NCBI GenBank assembly: GCA_031253545.1
Contig: JAIRWH010000096.1
Span: forward strand, 1 to 35,795
DNA length: 35,795 nucleotides
From: Oscillospiraceae bacterium
GTDB lineage: Bacteria > Bacillota > Clostridia > Oscillospirales > UBA929
Direction: 5' to 3'
The notes beneath the pieces were generated by a model that saw only the letters and a list, made by a program, of their open reading frames with translations, was not told the DNA's origin and ran no database searches. The position numbers were made by a program, and so were the translations under genes. Shown piece after piece: positions 15,925 through 23,750 of the stretch; position 1 is the stretch's first letter, and each line of letters starts with the position of its first letter.

Positions 15925-15954
15925 ATTATAGCAAAAAGCCGCGCCCGCCGTCAA
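15925..15954 (-). promoter_or_regulatory. promoter of the yqhQ-to-tsaD operon
   Basis: On the minus strand, TTGACG (15949-15954) and a perfect TATAAT (15925-15930, with extended TG) are 18 bases apart. The start codon at 15891 lies about 27 bases beyond the predicted start site. A small palindrome ACCGT-A-ACGGT (15912-15922) falls at the start of the transcript. Confidence 0.8.
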
Positions 15955-15967
15955 GCCCGCGAGAATA

Positions 15968-15990
15968 TTTACCTTGCCGGCATAGGTAAA
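15968..15990 (-). terminator. weak stem-loop after the chemoreceptor gene
   Basis: TTTACCT and AGGTAAA form a 7-bp stem directly after the chemoreceptor stop codon. The following bases, TATTC, are only mildly T-rich, so any termination would be partial. Readthrough into the downstream operon is possible. Confidence 0.35.
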
Positions 15991-15991
15991 G

Positions 15992-18388
15992 CTATCTTTC
16001 CGCGCCCGGATGTGTGTCGTCATCGCGCGGCGGCGCGGGCGCGAAGGCGGCGGAGCCGCCTATGACCTTTACGCCGCGCGCGGGGTCGTCGTCGGTGCTC
16101 TTATACTGGTCCACAATGTTTTGCATCACGTCGGTGATTTTGAGCAATTCCTCGCTGGTTTGCTTGGTGATGTCGGCGCTTTGCAGTATCTCGCTCGTTT
16201 CCTCGTCAATGAGCTGTATGTTCTTCGATATGTCGGCAAGGCCGAGGTTCATTTCCTTTGTGGCGCTGTCTATCTCGCTGATGTTGTTAGACGCGCGTTC
16301 GGAGTTCATGGCTATATCCTGTGTGCCCACCACGAGCTCGGCTGTGGAGCGCGCGATTTCGTTCATGCCCTTAGAGGATTCCACAACCGACTTTGTGACC
16401 CCGGCGGCGCTTTCGGTGATAATCTTTATCTCCGCCGTAATCTCGTTCATGTTTTGCGCGGCGGTGGCGGATTCGCCGGCTATCCGGTCGCTTCGGTCGC
16501 CTTGCGATTTTATTTCCTCCGTGAGCGAAGCGAGGAAGTCCGCCATGCTGCTGATGATTTGGGTAATCTCCGACACCGCGCCCACGGCTTCCGGCACGTT
16601 TTGCTGAATGTCGGCTATTTGCTCGGCTATCTCGTCGGTGGCTTCGGCAGTCTGCTTCGCGAGCTCCTTCTCCTCGTTTGCCACCACCATAAAGCCCTTG
16701 CCCGCTTCGCCCGCGCCCGCAGCCTCGATGGCCGCGTTGAGGGCGAGCATATTGGTCTGGTCGGCGATGTCGCTGATGACCGTGACGATTTTGCCGATTT
16801 GCCTGCCGGACGACTCTAACCTGCGGATAATGGCGTTGGTGTTGCGGGTCTTTTCGTCCGCGCCGAACATCTTGCTCATGGTGGCCGTGCAATGCTCGCT
16901 TACGTTGGAGAGCGACTTGTTGATGTCGTCCACGCTTGAGGCCACTTTGTTAAACGCGCCGGATATGAGAACCACTTGATTGGAGGCCTTTGATATGCTC
17001 TGGCGTATGTTGTCCACGAGCGCGCTGGATTGCTCCACTCTCGTGCTTGTCTCCTCGGCTGCCGCCGCCACTGTGCCGATGGTGGTGTTGACCTGCTCGA
17101 TGGAGGAGGCCACGGCCGAGATATGGGAGCTTGCCGTGGAAAGTGAGGCGGACGACTGTGTCATTCCCGCGTAGAACTCCTCCACGGAGGAGCTGACCGA
17201 CGAGGTCTGCTTTGTGAGCATTTTGCAGTTGGAGGCCATCTTGGAGGATATGGCGAGCATCTGCCCGGCGGATTGCAAAAGTTTTTTCTGCGTGGCCTTC
17301 ACGTTGTTTACGTTTTCGTTGTTATAACTGAGCAGTTTGTTGCAGGCGTTGAACAGCTGGCCGATTTCGGAGCTGTTGCCCTCCGGCAACCGCACGGTGA
17401 AGTCACCCGCCACGGCTTCGTCTATGAACGCGGAAAGCGTATGCAGAGGGCGGCTGATTGAGCGCGCCACGACCGAGGCGGCGATGATGGCCGCCGCAAT
17501 GAGCGCTATGGCGATAAACACGCCGCGCAGCACCAAATCGAACACGACTTTGTCTGCCGCTTCCTTGTATATGCCGAGGAACAGCATGCCGATGGGCGTG
17601 CCGTCCGGCCCCTTAATGGGCAGATACGACACAAAGGCGTCGCGGTTTAGCACCTTGACCACGCCCACGTATTCGCTGCCCTGCCGGAGCACGTGTTCCT
17701 CTATCTCCGGGGCGACCGTGGTGTTTACGGCGCGGAGGCCGTATTCGTCGGTCACGGTGGTGGCAATCCGTTTATCGCCGAGGAATACGGTGACCTCCGT
17801 GCCGAGTTTGGCTTTCATGTTGTCTACGAAACCGTCGGTGTCAAGGCGGGTGCCCGTGAATACCGAACCTATAATGCTCCCGTCTTCGGCGCGGAGCGGC
17901 ACGGACGAGATGACGGAAAGGAGCACAAGCTCACCGGAGTCTATGTCGGAAAAAGTGCGGCCGGCGAGGGCCTCCGCCACGAAGTAGCTGTCGGCAAGCG
18001 AGTCGCCGTATACGGAGGGTTCGTGGAAACGGTACAAGACCACGCCGCGCTCGTCGGTAACGGTGCAAAAGTCCGTATCAAACGCGTCCACATAGGACGC
18101 GGCGCTCTCGCGGAGCGCGTCTCTGTTCTTTTCCGCTGCGGCCGACACGAATGTCGGGTCGCTTGACATAAGGCGCGAGCAGTGGTTGGCGATGGTCTTC
18201 TTTGACTCGATTTCGTCGAGCAGCACCTGGGTGCCCGTAATGAGCTGGTGCCTGTAATTGTCTACGACGGTGGTGGAATAGGCGGTGATGAGCATGGAAA
18301 GGATGAGCACAGCCGTGAGCACGGGGATAAGTATCATGGGCACGAGGATACCCGTGCGGATTTTCATGTTCCCGGTCAACAGATACAT
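15992..18388 (-). CDS. methyl-accepting chemotaxis protein
   Basis: The 798-residue receptor has a first membrane helix near residues 14-36, an extracytoplasmic sensor of about 240 residues of the single-Cache type, and a second membrane helix near 285-310. A HAMP domain follows (around [15 protein letters not shown]), then a long coiled-coil signalling domain. The signalling tip contains [27 protein letters not shown], shown here as [18 protein letters not shown] then GAGEAGKGF; it matches the CheA/CheW contact consensus with Gly where Arg is usual in AARAGE. The stretch after it, [17 protein letters not shown], is a variant of the common VADEVRKLAE. The C-terminal tail is unstructured and has no CheR-binding pentapeptide. 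GGAGG lies 9 bases before the ATG. No other chemotaxis genes are in the window, so the ligand and partners are unknown. Confidence 0.93.
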   Translation of the reverse strand: MYLLTGNMKIRTGILVPMILIPVLTAVLILSMLITAYSTTVVDNYRHQLITGTQVLLDEIESKKTIANHCSRLMSSDPTFVSAAAEKNRDALRESAASYVDAFDTDFCTVTDERGVVLYRFHEPSVYGDSLADSYFVAEALAGRTFSDIDSGELVLLSVISSVPLRAEDGSIIGSVFTGTRLDTDGFVDNMKAKLGTEVTVFLGDKRIATTVTDEYGLRAVNTTVAPEIEEHVLRQGSEYVGVVKVLNRDAFVSYLPIKGPDGTPIGMLFLGIYKEAADKVVFDLVLRGVFIAIALIAAAIIAASVVARSISRPLHTLSAFIDEAVAGDFTVRLPEGNSSEIGQLFNACNKLLSYNNENVNNVKATQKKLLQSAGQMLAISSKMASNCKMLTKQTSSVSSSVEEFYAGMTQSSASLSTASSHISAVASSIEQVNTTIGTVAAAAEETSTRVEQSSALVDNIRQSISKASNQVVLISGAFNKVASSVDDINKSLSNVSEHCTATMSKMFGADEKTRNTNAIIRRLESSGRQIGKIVTVISDIADQTNMLALNAAIEAAGAGEAGKGFMVVANEEKELAKQTAEATDEIAEQIADIQQNVPEAVGAVSEITQIISSMADFLASLTEEIKSQGDRSDRIAGESATAAQNMNEITAEIKIITESAAGVTKSVVESSKGMNEIARSTAELVVGTQDIAMNSERASNNISEIDSATKEMNLGLADISKNIQLIDEETSEILQSADITKQTSEELLKITDVMQNIVDQYKSTDDDPARGVKVIGGSAAFAPAPPRDDDTHPGAER

Positions 18389-18411
18389 TCGTTATCGCCT
18401 CCTCTCTTCCC

Positions 18412-18417
18412 ATTATA
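18412..18417 (-). promoter_or_regulatory. extended -10 box of the chemoreceptor gene
   Basis: TATAAT with TG one base upstream stands about 24 bases before the start codon at 18388. No good -35 box is seen at 16-18 bases, which fits an extended -10 promoter. Confidence 0.5.
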
Positions 18418-18526
18418 ACACATCACCCGGAAAAACACCACCCCGCAGCGGACAGTTTGCCCGCAGGGCGGTTTCCGTCGCAAATTGCCCGGCCGCCGGG
18501 GATTTCGCGATTTGCGCAAAAAAGAC

Positions 18527-18555
18527 TTGACCGTGCGCGGGAGCGGGTGTATCCT
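18527..18555 (+). promoter_or_regulatory. promoter of the DUF5050 gene
   Basis: TTGACC (18527-18532) and TATCCT (18550-18555) are 17 bases apart on the plus strand. They leave a leader of about 135 bases before the start at 18697. That leader includes a GC-rich stretch and the CCGAAGTAAC repeat at 18668-18686. Confidence 0.55.
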
Positions 18556-18667
18556 GTAAAAGTGAGGCTTTTGCGGTTATTGTCCCGGCAGAGAATCGCG
18601 GGAAAGCCGAGCCCGGAAGTTTCACTCCCCGGGAAGGGATGGGGCGAAAACTTTCCGCATACGGTTT

Positions 18668-18686
18668 CCGAAGTAACACAAAGGGG
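18668..18686 (+). repeat. CCGAAGTAAC leader repeat, second copy
   Basis: CCGAAGTAAC followed by ACAAAGGGG, matching 3244-3262. The AAAGGGG end serves as the Shine-Dalgarno site for the gene starting at 18697. Confidence 0.5.
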
Positions 18687-18696
18687 TTTTCGGAGC

Positions 18697-19572
18697 ATGG
18701 CGTCTGCAAACTGCTCGGAGCGCGGCAATACCGCGGGCAATATTATTAACCGCGGGCATGCCGCCGCGCAAGGCGACAGAATATATTACCGCGACGCGGG
18801 CGACGGCGACAGGCTCTGCTCGGCAAAGCTCGACGGCACAGACAGGCGTGTGCTGAGCGACGATAAGCCGGAGTTTATCAACGTGGCCGGCGACAGGGTC
18901 TATTACAGCAACGCCGGCGGGGACTTCCGCCTCTATTCCGTAAAACTCGACGGCTCGGACAGGCAAATGCTGTGCGAAGACGAGTCCTACCATGTCAACG
19001 TGGTGGACGGCACCGTTTACTACCAAAGCGGCAACGACGTCATGCGCGCCGTGAATACCGACGGCACGGGAGGCCACAGCATAACGGACGGCCTGCCGGG
19101 CGAAGATATGCCGGTATTTGTAAACATAGAGGGCGGCAGGCTCTATTACAGCGACTTCAACAACGACAGCAAACTCTGCTCAGCAAAACTCGACGGCACA
19201 GACAAACAGGTTCTCTGCGAAGATGTGTCAATGTTTATAAACGTGTACGGCGGCAGAGCCTACTACTCCAACGGCAGCGACGGTTGGAAGCTCTGTTCGG
19301 TGAAGCTCGACGGCACGGACAGGCAAGTGCTTTGCAACGACAACTCGCGATACCTCAATGTGGCGGGCGACAGCGTGTATTACCGAAACGAGGACGACGA
19401 CGGCAAACTCTATTCCATAAAGCTCGACGGCACCGGCAGACGCCGCCTGAACAACGACGCGTCTATGTTCATAAACGTGGTGGGCGACGTAATTTTTTAC
19501 AAAAACCGCAACGACGGCTACAAACTTTACAGAATGAAGACCGACGGAAGCGACAACAAGCGGGTGGGGTAA
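18697..19572 (+). CDS. DUF5050 tandem-repeat protein, no signal peptide
   Basis: The 291-residue protein is built almost wholly of tandem units of about 39-41 residues; I count six complete units and one partial unit from residue 25 onward. The unit reads roughly G-D-x-V-Y-Y-x-N-x-x-D-x-x-K-L-Y-S-x-K-L-D-G-T-D-R-Q-V-L-x-x-D-x-x-x-F-I-N-V, as in DUF5050 (PF16472-like) proteins, which are thought to form beta-propeller-like folds. Unit three is irregular (VYYQSGNDVMRAVNTDGTGG). Relatives are often secreted or carry an N-terminal enzyme or anchor domain. Here the first 25 residues (MASANCSERGNTAGN) show no signal sequence, so the protein should stay in the cytoplasm unless the start lies elsewhere. 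AAAGGGG stands 10 bases before the ATG. Function unknown. Confidence 0.85.
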   Translation: MASANCSERGNTAGNIINRGHAAAQGDRIYYRDAGDGDRLCSAKLDGTDRRVLSDDKPEFINVAGDRVYYSNAGGDFRLYSVKLDGSDRQMLCEDESYHVNVVDGTVYYQSGNDVMRAVNTDGTGGHSITDGLPGEDMPVFVNIEGGRLYYSDFNNDSKLCSAKLDGTDKQVLCEDVSMFINVYGGRAYYSNGSDGWKLCSVKLDGTDRQVLCNDNSRYLNVAGDSVYYRNEDDDGKLYSIKLDGTGRRRLNNDASMFINVVGDVIFYKNRNDGYKLYRMKTDGSDNKRVG

Positions 19573-19610
19573 CCGTCGCGCGCCGAGGGCAGCCAACGGC
19601 CCGCCCGCTC

Positions 19611-20753
19611 TCAGTCGCCGTATAAAACATACACTACGCACTTGCGTTTGCCGAAGTTTATACATTCATCATAAGTGTCGAAGTAGAGGTCCACATGGTT
19701 GCCCCGGAAACCGCCGGAGTCTTCCACGCGCGCCACGCCGTATTCCCACTTGTTGTTGGCCGCCACCACGTAAACCATGCTCCTGTATGGGATAACCTTA
19801 GGGTCTGTGGCAATCGTGCCGACCCTGGCTATATTGCCGAGGGCGTTGGTTTTCTTGGTCCAACGCTCCGTGGTGTAGGCCGTGGCGGTACATTCGAGCC
19901 TGCGCGAGTAGGCGAGAACGGTGCCGTCGAAGGTTTTTACCGTGCCGCGGGTACCCACTTCCACAATTTCGCTCACCGGCTCCACATAGCTTGTGCTCAC
20001 GAGCTCGCGCAACACGACTTTGTTATCCACGGTAATAACCTCGTAAACGCTGATGACACTGCCCGGCTCACCTTTTTGCAATACCACGCTTGTGCCGGCG
20101 TTCATGTTGTGGTTTTCGCGGGTGATTGTGTCGTAGTCAATGGATTCGGTAACGGTGTCGAAGGCGGATATGCTCCGAAGCACGGTGATTTCCATATCGG
20201 CGTAGGTCGCCGTGTCGGGTCGGGGCGCGATTCTGTCGCCCACGCGGGACTCAAAACCCGTGCGGGCGAGGACGGAAGCCACGGTCTCGCCCGCGGTGGA
20301 AACGGAAAAGTGCCTGCCGTCGTAACGCACGGTGACATCGTAGACTCTGTCTATGATAATCTCGGCGAGCGAACCGCGTATGGGCGCGAGCGAGCCTTGG
20401 AGGTAATCGAGGCCGCCGATGTATATACCGGCTTCTTTCATGGCTTCAAGCGGGGAAGTGGCGTAAGTTTCGTGTACAATCATTCGCCCGTCGTCGTAAA
20501 AAACAAAGAAGTTGAGTTGCGTGATATATTTGCCGTAGAAAACGCACAAGAGCGCCGCAAGGCACAGGAGGGACACGGCGCGGCTGCCGACCACGCTGCG
20601 GGCATAGCGAACAGCGCGCCCTCCCCGCCGACACACAGCGGCAAAGAAAAGACGCGACTTCTGCGCGAAACGCCGCACTCGAAACAAGTAACGCCCACCC
20701 GAGTGAACGATATATGGCAGCGAAAAGCGCAGCTGCGCGAGATAACCCCGCAT
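19611..20753 (-). CDS. YabE-like cell-wall protein (DUF348-G5-3D domains)
   Basis: The 380-residue protein has a basic N-terminus, a membrane helix near residues 59-77 acting as an uncleaved anchor, and then extracellular domains in order. These are two DUF348-type segments (about 80-190), a G5 domain (about 195-270, ending in EIVEVGTRG), and a C-terminal 3D domain (about 285-380). The 3D domain shows ECTATAYT, TIATDPKVIPYRSMVYV, ARVEDSGGFRGNHVDLYFDTYDE with the conserved Asp residues, the last split here as ARVEDSGGFRGN and HVDLYFDTYDE. The family relates to YabE/YocH/Rpf-like wall-active proteins that cut peptidoglycan during growth, sporulation exit or remodelling; activity here is inferred from family. 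I use the ATG at 20753, with GGAAGGTG upstream and the promoter at 20793-20821 fixing the region. Confidence 0.9.
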   Translation of the reverse strand: MRGYLAQLRFSLPYIVHSGGRYLFRVRRFAQKSRLFFAAVCRRGGRAVRYARSVVGSRAVSLLCLAALLCVFYGKYITQLNFFVFYDDGRMIVHETYATSPLEAMKEAGIYIGGLDYLQGSLAPIRGSLAEIIIDRVYDVTVRYDGRHFSVSTAGETVASVLARTGFESRVGDRIAPRPDTATYADMEITVLRSISAFDTVTESIDYDTITRENHNMNAGTSVVLQKGEPGSVISVYEVITVDNKVVLRELVSTSYVEPVSEIVEVGTRGTVKTFDGTVLAYSRRLECTATAYTTERWTKKTNALGNIARVGTIATDPKVIPYRSMVYVVAANNKWEYGVARVEDSGGFRGNHVDLYFDTYDECINFGKRKCVVYVLYGD

Positions 20754-20792
20754 ATCGGTCACCTTCCCGCCTGCGGTCACCACCGCGGGTAT

Positions 20793-20821
20793 ATTATACG
20801 GTAAAGCGCGGGGTTTGTCAA
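20793..20821 (-). promoter_or_regulatory. consensus sigma-A promoter of the 3D-domain gene
   Basis: A perfect TTGACA (20816-20821), a 17-base spacer and a perfect TATAAT (20793-20798) stand on the minus strand, about 40 bases before the start codon at 20753. It is the closest match to consensus in the window. Confidence 0.88.
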
Positions 20822-20944
20822 GTGTTTTGCGCGGGGGCGCGTCCACACAACGCAGATTACAAAAAATCCGATACCGGGAACGGCAACCCATGAGATTTCG
20901 GGTCACGCCCGCGCCGAAGAGTTTGCCCTCCTCTCTTCGTCCCC

Positions 20945-20977
20945 GTAAGGGTGGTTGTCCTCAACCGCCGGCGTAAT
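20945..20977. repeat. REP-like stem-loop, copy 1
   Basis: The sequence CGTAAGGGTGGTTG-TCCT-CAACCGCCGGCGTAA, broken here at the loop, folds into an 8-bp stem with a TCCT loop. A near-identical copy with a 9-bp stem stands at 33172-33204. Confidence 0.6.
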
Positions 20978-21009
20978 CCCACGCCTCTCCGTCCCCGCCT
21001 CTCCGTCCG

Positions 21010-21058
21010 CTAACCACTAACCACTAACCACTAACCACTAACCACTAACCACTAACCA
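21010..21058. repeat. 7-bp tandem array (CTAACCA x7)
   Basis: Seven exact, uninterrupted copies of CTAACCA (TGGTTAG on the other strand), followed by a degenerate run of CTAAC and CTAACAACT words as far as about 21178. It lies between the divergent 3D-domain gene and rnfC. Confidence 0.9.
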
Positions 21059-21178
21059 CTACCACTAACTAACTAACAACTGTATTCCCGCTCACGCGGC
21101 ATGCTATTGCGCTTCGCGTAATAGATTCCCCCGTCCACTAACTACTGACGACTAACAACTAATCGCTGACAACTAACC

Positions 21179-21207
21179 TTGACATGCGGGCGCGTTTCTG
21201 CCACAAT
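21179..21207 (+). promoter_or_regulatory. promoter of rnfC
   Basis: TTGACA (21179-21184) and CACAAT (21202-21207) are 17 bases apart. This places the transcript start near 21214 and argues against any start codon upstream of that, including the ATG at 21184. Confidence 0.6.
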
Positions 21208-21255
21208 TACCGCATAGGCCGCTCGAATCCCGCGGCGCGAAAGGCGGTGACCCGC

Positions 21256-22596
21256 GTGGCGCTGACGTTCAAGAGGGGCATACACCCGAAAGAGCAGAAG
21301 CAGTATACGGAGGATGTGCCCATCAACCTGCTTTCCCACGGGGAAGGCAGCGAAATGGTCTACCCCATGGCGCAGCACCTCGGCGTACCCTGCGAACCCG
21401 TGGTGTCGGTGGGTTCGCGGGTGCTGCAGGGGCAGAAGATAGGCGACAGCCTCGCCTTTGTGTGCGCGCCAATACATTCGAGCGTGTCCGGCACGGTGAA
21501 GGACATACGCCGCCACATGACGGCCTCGGGCAACATGGTAAAGTCCGTAATCATAGAAGACGACGGCAAATTGGAGCAGCACCCCGACATCAGGCCGAGG
21601 AGCGGCTTCGACGACCTCTCGCGCGAGGTGCTGCTCACAGTCATACGCGAAGCGGGCATCGTGGGCCTCGGCGGGGCGGGGTTCCCCACCCACGTGAAGC
21701 TCTCGCCGCCGCCGGACAAACCCGTGGACACCATCATCGTAAACGGCTGCGAGTGCGAGCCTTACCTCACCACAGACAACAGGGTAATGATAGAGGAACC
21801 GGACCGCATAGTCCTCGGCCTGCGCATAATGCTGAAAATCATACCCGGCGCGCGCGGCGTGGTGGCCGTGGAAGACAATAAGCCCGAAGCCATACGCGCG
21901 CTGCGGCCGTTTTGCGCGGAAACGCCGGGCGTGGAGCTTGCCGTGGTAAAGACCAAGTACCCGCAAGGCGCGGAGCGGCAGCTTATTTACGCCGTCACAA
22001 AGCGGGAGGTGCCGTCGGGCGGGCTGCCAATGGATGCCGGTTGCATCGTAAACAACGTGGATACCGTCATCGCCATACACCGCGCCGTGTTTCGCGGCAG
22101 GCCGCTCATGCGCAAGGTGGTCACCCTCACGGGCGGCGCGGTGAAAAACCCGGGCAATTATAAGGTGCGGCTCGGCACCAAGGTGGGCGACCTCGTGGAA
22201 ATGGCGGGCGGCTTTTGCGCCGAGGCCGCCAAGGTGGTGGTGGGCGGCCCCATGATGGGAGTGGCGATTTTCGACATAGACGTGCCGGTGGTAAAGACCA
22301 CCTCCGGCGTGCTGTTTCTCACAAGTGAGGAGGCGCGCATACCGCCGGAGCGCGCCTGCATACGCTGCGGCCAATGCGTGACGCATTGCCCGGCGGGGCT
22401 TGTGCCCATCGAGCTGTACACGGACGTGCTGCGCGAAGACGGCGCGCGCTTTGTGCGGCACCACGGTCTTGACTGTATCGAGTGCGGTAGCTGCTCGTAT
22501 ATCTGCCCGGCAAAGCGGCGGCTGGCGCAGGCTATCCGCACCGTGCGGCGCGTGGAGCTGGCAAAGAAAGCGGAGGCGGCGAAGGGCAGGGAATAG
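21256..22596 (+). CDS. rnfC: RnfC-like electron transport subunit (orphan)
   Basis: RnfC is the NADH-binding peripheral subunit of the Rnf complex, which couples ferredoxin-NAD electron transfer to ion pumping. The 446-residue length is normal. The start TFKRGIHPKEQKQYTED corresponds to the usual F-x-G-G-I-H-P. GIVGLGGAGFPTHVKL and NGCECEPYLTTDNRVM form the flavin/NADH-binding part, and there are two 4Fe-4S motifs, CIRCGQCVTHC (368-378) and CIECGSCSYIC (407-417). The GTG at 21256 is chosen because AAGGCGGTGA, close to the anti-16S consensus, lies 5 bases upstream; the earlier ATG at 21184 lies inside the promoter. The next gene is an unrelated oxidoreductase, not rnfD, so the rest of the complex must be elsewhere or absent. 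Confidence 0.92.
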   Translation: MALTFKRGIHPKEQKQYTEDVPINLLSHGEGSEMVYPMAQHLGVPCEPVVSVGSRVLQGQKIGDSLAFVCAPIHSSVSGTVKDIRRHMTASGNMVKSVIIEDDGKLEQHPDIRPRSGFDDLSREVLLTVIREAGIVGLGGAGFPTHVKLSPPPDKPVDTIIVNGCECEPYLTTDNRVMIEEPDRIVLGLRIMLKIIPGARGVVAVEDNKPEAIRALRPFCAETPGVELAVVKTKYPQGAERQLIYAVTKREVPSGGLPMDAGCIVNNVDTVIAIHRAVFRGRPLMRKVVTLTGGAVKNPGNYKVRLGTKVGDLVEMAGGFCAEAAKVVVGGPMMGVAIFDIDVPVVKTTSGVLFLTSEEARIPPERACIRCGQCVTHCPAGLVPIELYTDVLREDGARFVRHHGLDCIECGSCSYICPAKRRLAQAIRTVRRVELAKKAEAAKGRE

Positions 22597-22629
22597 GGCG
22601 CGGCAAGGCTCGCGAGGGAGGATACCCAT

Positions 22630-23721
22630 ATGGACGAAGTGAGACTCGGCGTTATCGGGGTGGGCAATATAGGCTCCATGCATTGCCGCAATATAGCGCA
22701 AGGCAAGGTGCCGGGCATGACGCTCACCTGCGCGGCGGATACAAACGCCGAACGGCGGGGTTGGTGCGAGGAAACCCTGCCGCGCGGCGTGAAGGTCTTC
22801 GGAAGCGGCGGCGAGCTGTGCGCGTCCGGCTGCTGTGACGCCGTGCTGATTGCCACGCCGCATTACTCGCACCCGGAGCTGGCCGTCAAGGCGTTTTGGC
22901 AAGGGCTGCATGTACTCTGCGAAAAACCGGCGGGGGTATATTCGCTGCAAGCGCGCGATATGAACGCGGCGGCGGAAAAGAGCGGCAAGGTGTTTGGCAT
23001 GATGTTTAACCAGCGCACGAACTGCATATACAGGAAAATGCGCGAAATTGCCCGAAGCGGGCAAATGGGCGCGATTAAGCGCGTGAACTGGATAATCACC
23101 GACTGGTACCGCACACAGCGCTATTACGACCAGGGCGCGTGGCGCGCCACATGGCGCGGCGAGGGCGGAGGCGTGTTGCTCAACCAAGCGCCGCACCAAT
23201 TGGACCTGCTGCAATGGATATGCGGCAAGCCTTCCGCCGTCAGGGCGTTTTGCCATGTGGGCAAATGGCACGCCATTGAGGTGGAAGACGACGTGACCGC
23301 CTACTTAGAATACCCCAACGGAGCCACGGGCGTATTCGTCACCACCACGGGCGACGCGCCCGGCACCAACCGTTTTGAGATAACCTTCGACATGGGCAAG
23401 TTGGTGTGCGAAAACGATAAGCTCACGGCGTGGAAGCTCGACACGAGCGAGCGGGAGTTTTGCAAAACGTCGCAGGGCACCCCGGCGCACACGGTCTATG
23501 ACGTGGAGACCGACGGCGAAAACGGGCAGCACATAGGTGTGCTGAAAGCGTTCGCGGGCGCGGTGCTGCGCGGCGAAGAGCTTGTGGCCGAGGGCGCGGA
23601 AGGCTTAGACAGCCTGCTGCTCGCTAACGCCATGTACCTGTCCGCGTGGTTGGGCGAGACCGTGGCAATGCCCTTCGACGAGCAACTGTTCCTGCGCGAG
23701 CTTGACGCGCGCAGAAGCTGA
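22630..23721 (+). CDS. Gfo/Idh/MocA family oxidoreductase
   Basis: The 363-residue protein has an N-terminal NAD(P)-binding Rossmann fold with GVIGVGNIGSMH (about 7-18) and the family signature EKP in LCEKPAGVYS (about 97-106). The C-terminal GFO_IDH_MocA alpha/beta domain contains RGEGGGVLLNQAPHQLDLLQW, broken here as RGEGGGVLLNQ and APHQLDLLQW, with the His-Asp pair typical of the active site. Relatives oxidise or reduce sugars, inositols and related alcohols; the substrate is not predictable. GGGAGG lies about 10 bases before the ATG. It follows rnfC after 33 bases and is probably co-transcribed, which would pair an NADH-linked flavoprotein with an NAD(P)-linked dehydrogenase. Confidence 0.92.
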   Translation: MDEVRLGVIGVGNIGSMHCRNIAQGKVPGMTLTCAADTNAERRGWCEETLPRGVKVFGSGGELCASGCCDAVLIATPHYSHPELAVKAFWQGLHVLCEKPAGVYSLQARDMNAAAEKSGKVFGMMFNQRTNCIYRKMREIARSGQMGAIKRVNWIITDWYRTQRYYDQGAWRATWRGEGGGVLLNQAPHQLDLLQWICGKPSAVRAFCHVGKWHAIEVEDDVTAYLEYPNGATGVFVTTTGDAPGTNRFEITFDMGKLVCENDKLTAWKLDTSEREFCKTSQGTPAHTVYDVETDGENGQHIGVLKAFAGAVLRGEELVAEGAEGLDSLLLANAMYLSAWLGETVAMPFDEQLFLRELDARRS

Positions 23722-23750
23722 CCCTGCCGATACCGAAAACCCCTCGCCCG

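Larger units (their letters stand above)
20822..21178. other. repeat-rich intergenic region between divergent genes
   Basis: No gene is visible in these 357 bases. They hold, in order, a GGTGGTTG/CAACCGCC stem-loop (20950-20969), a CTAACCA tandem array (21010-21058), a stem-loop CTATTGCGC-TTC-GCGTAATAG (21104-21124) and a degenerate tail of CTAAC-type words up to the rnfC promoter. Confidence 0.7.

Noticed and set aside
21010-21058. CRISPR array
   Set aside because: The unit is 7 bases with no spacers, and no cas gene is near.
21142-23271. Long antisense open frame opposite rnfC and the oxidoreductase gene
   Set aside because: Its product is rich in Arg, His and Ala, has no recognisable motif, and lies opposite two clear genes. 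Such frames are expected from the third-position GC bias.
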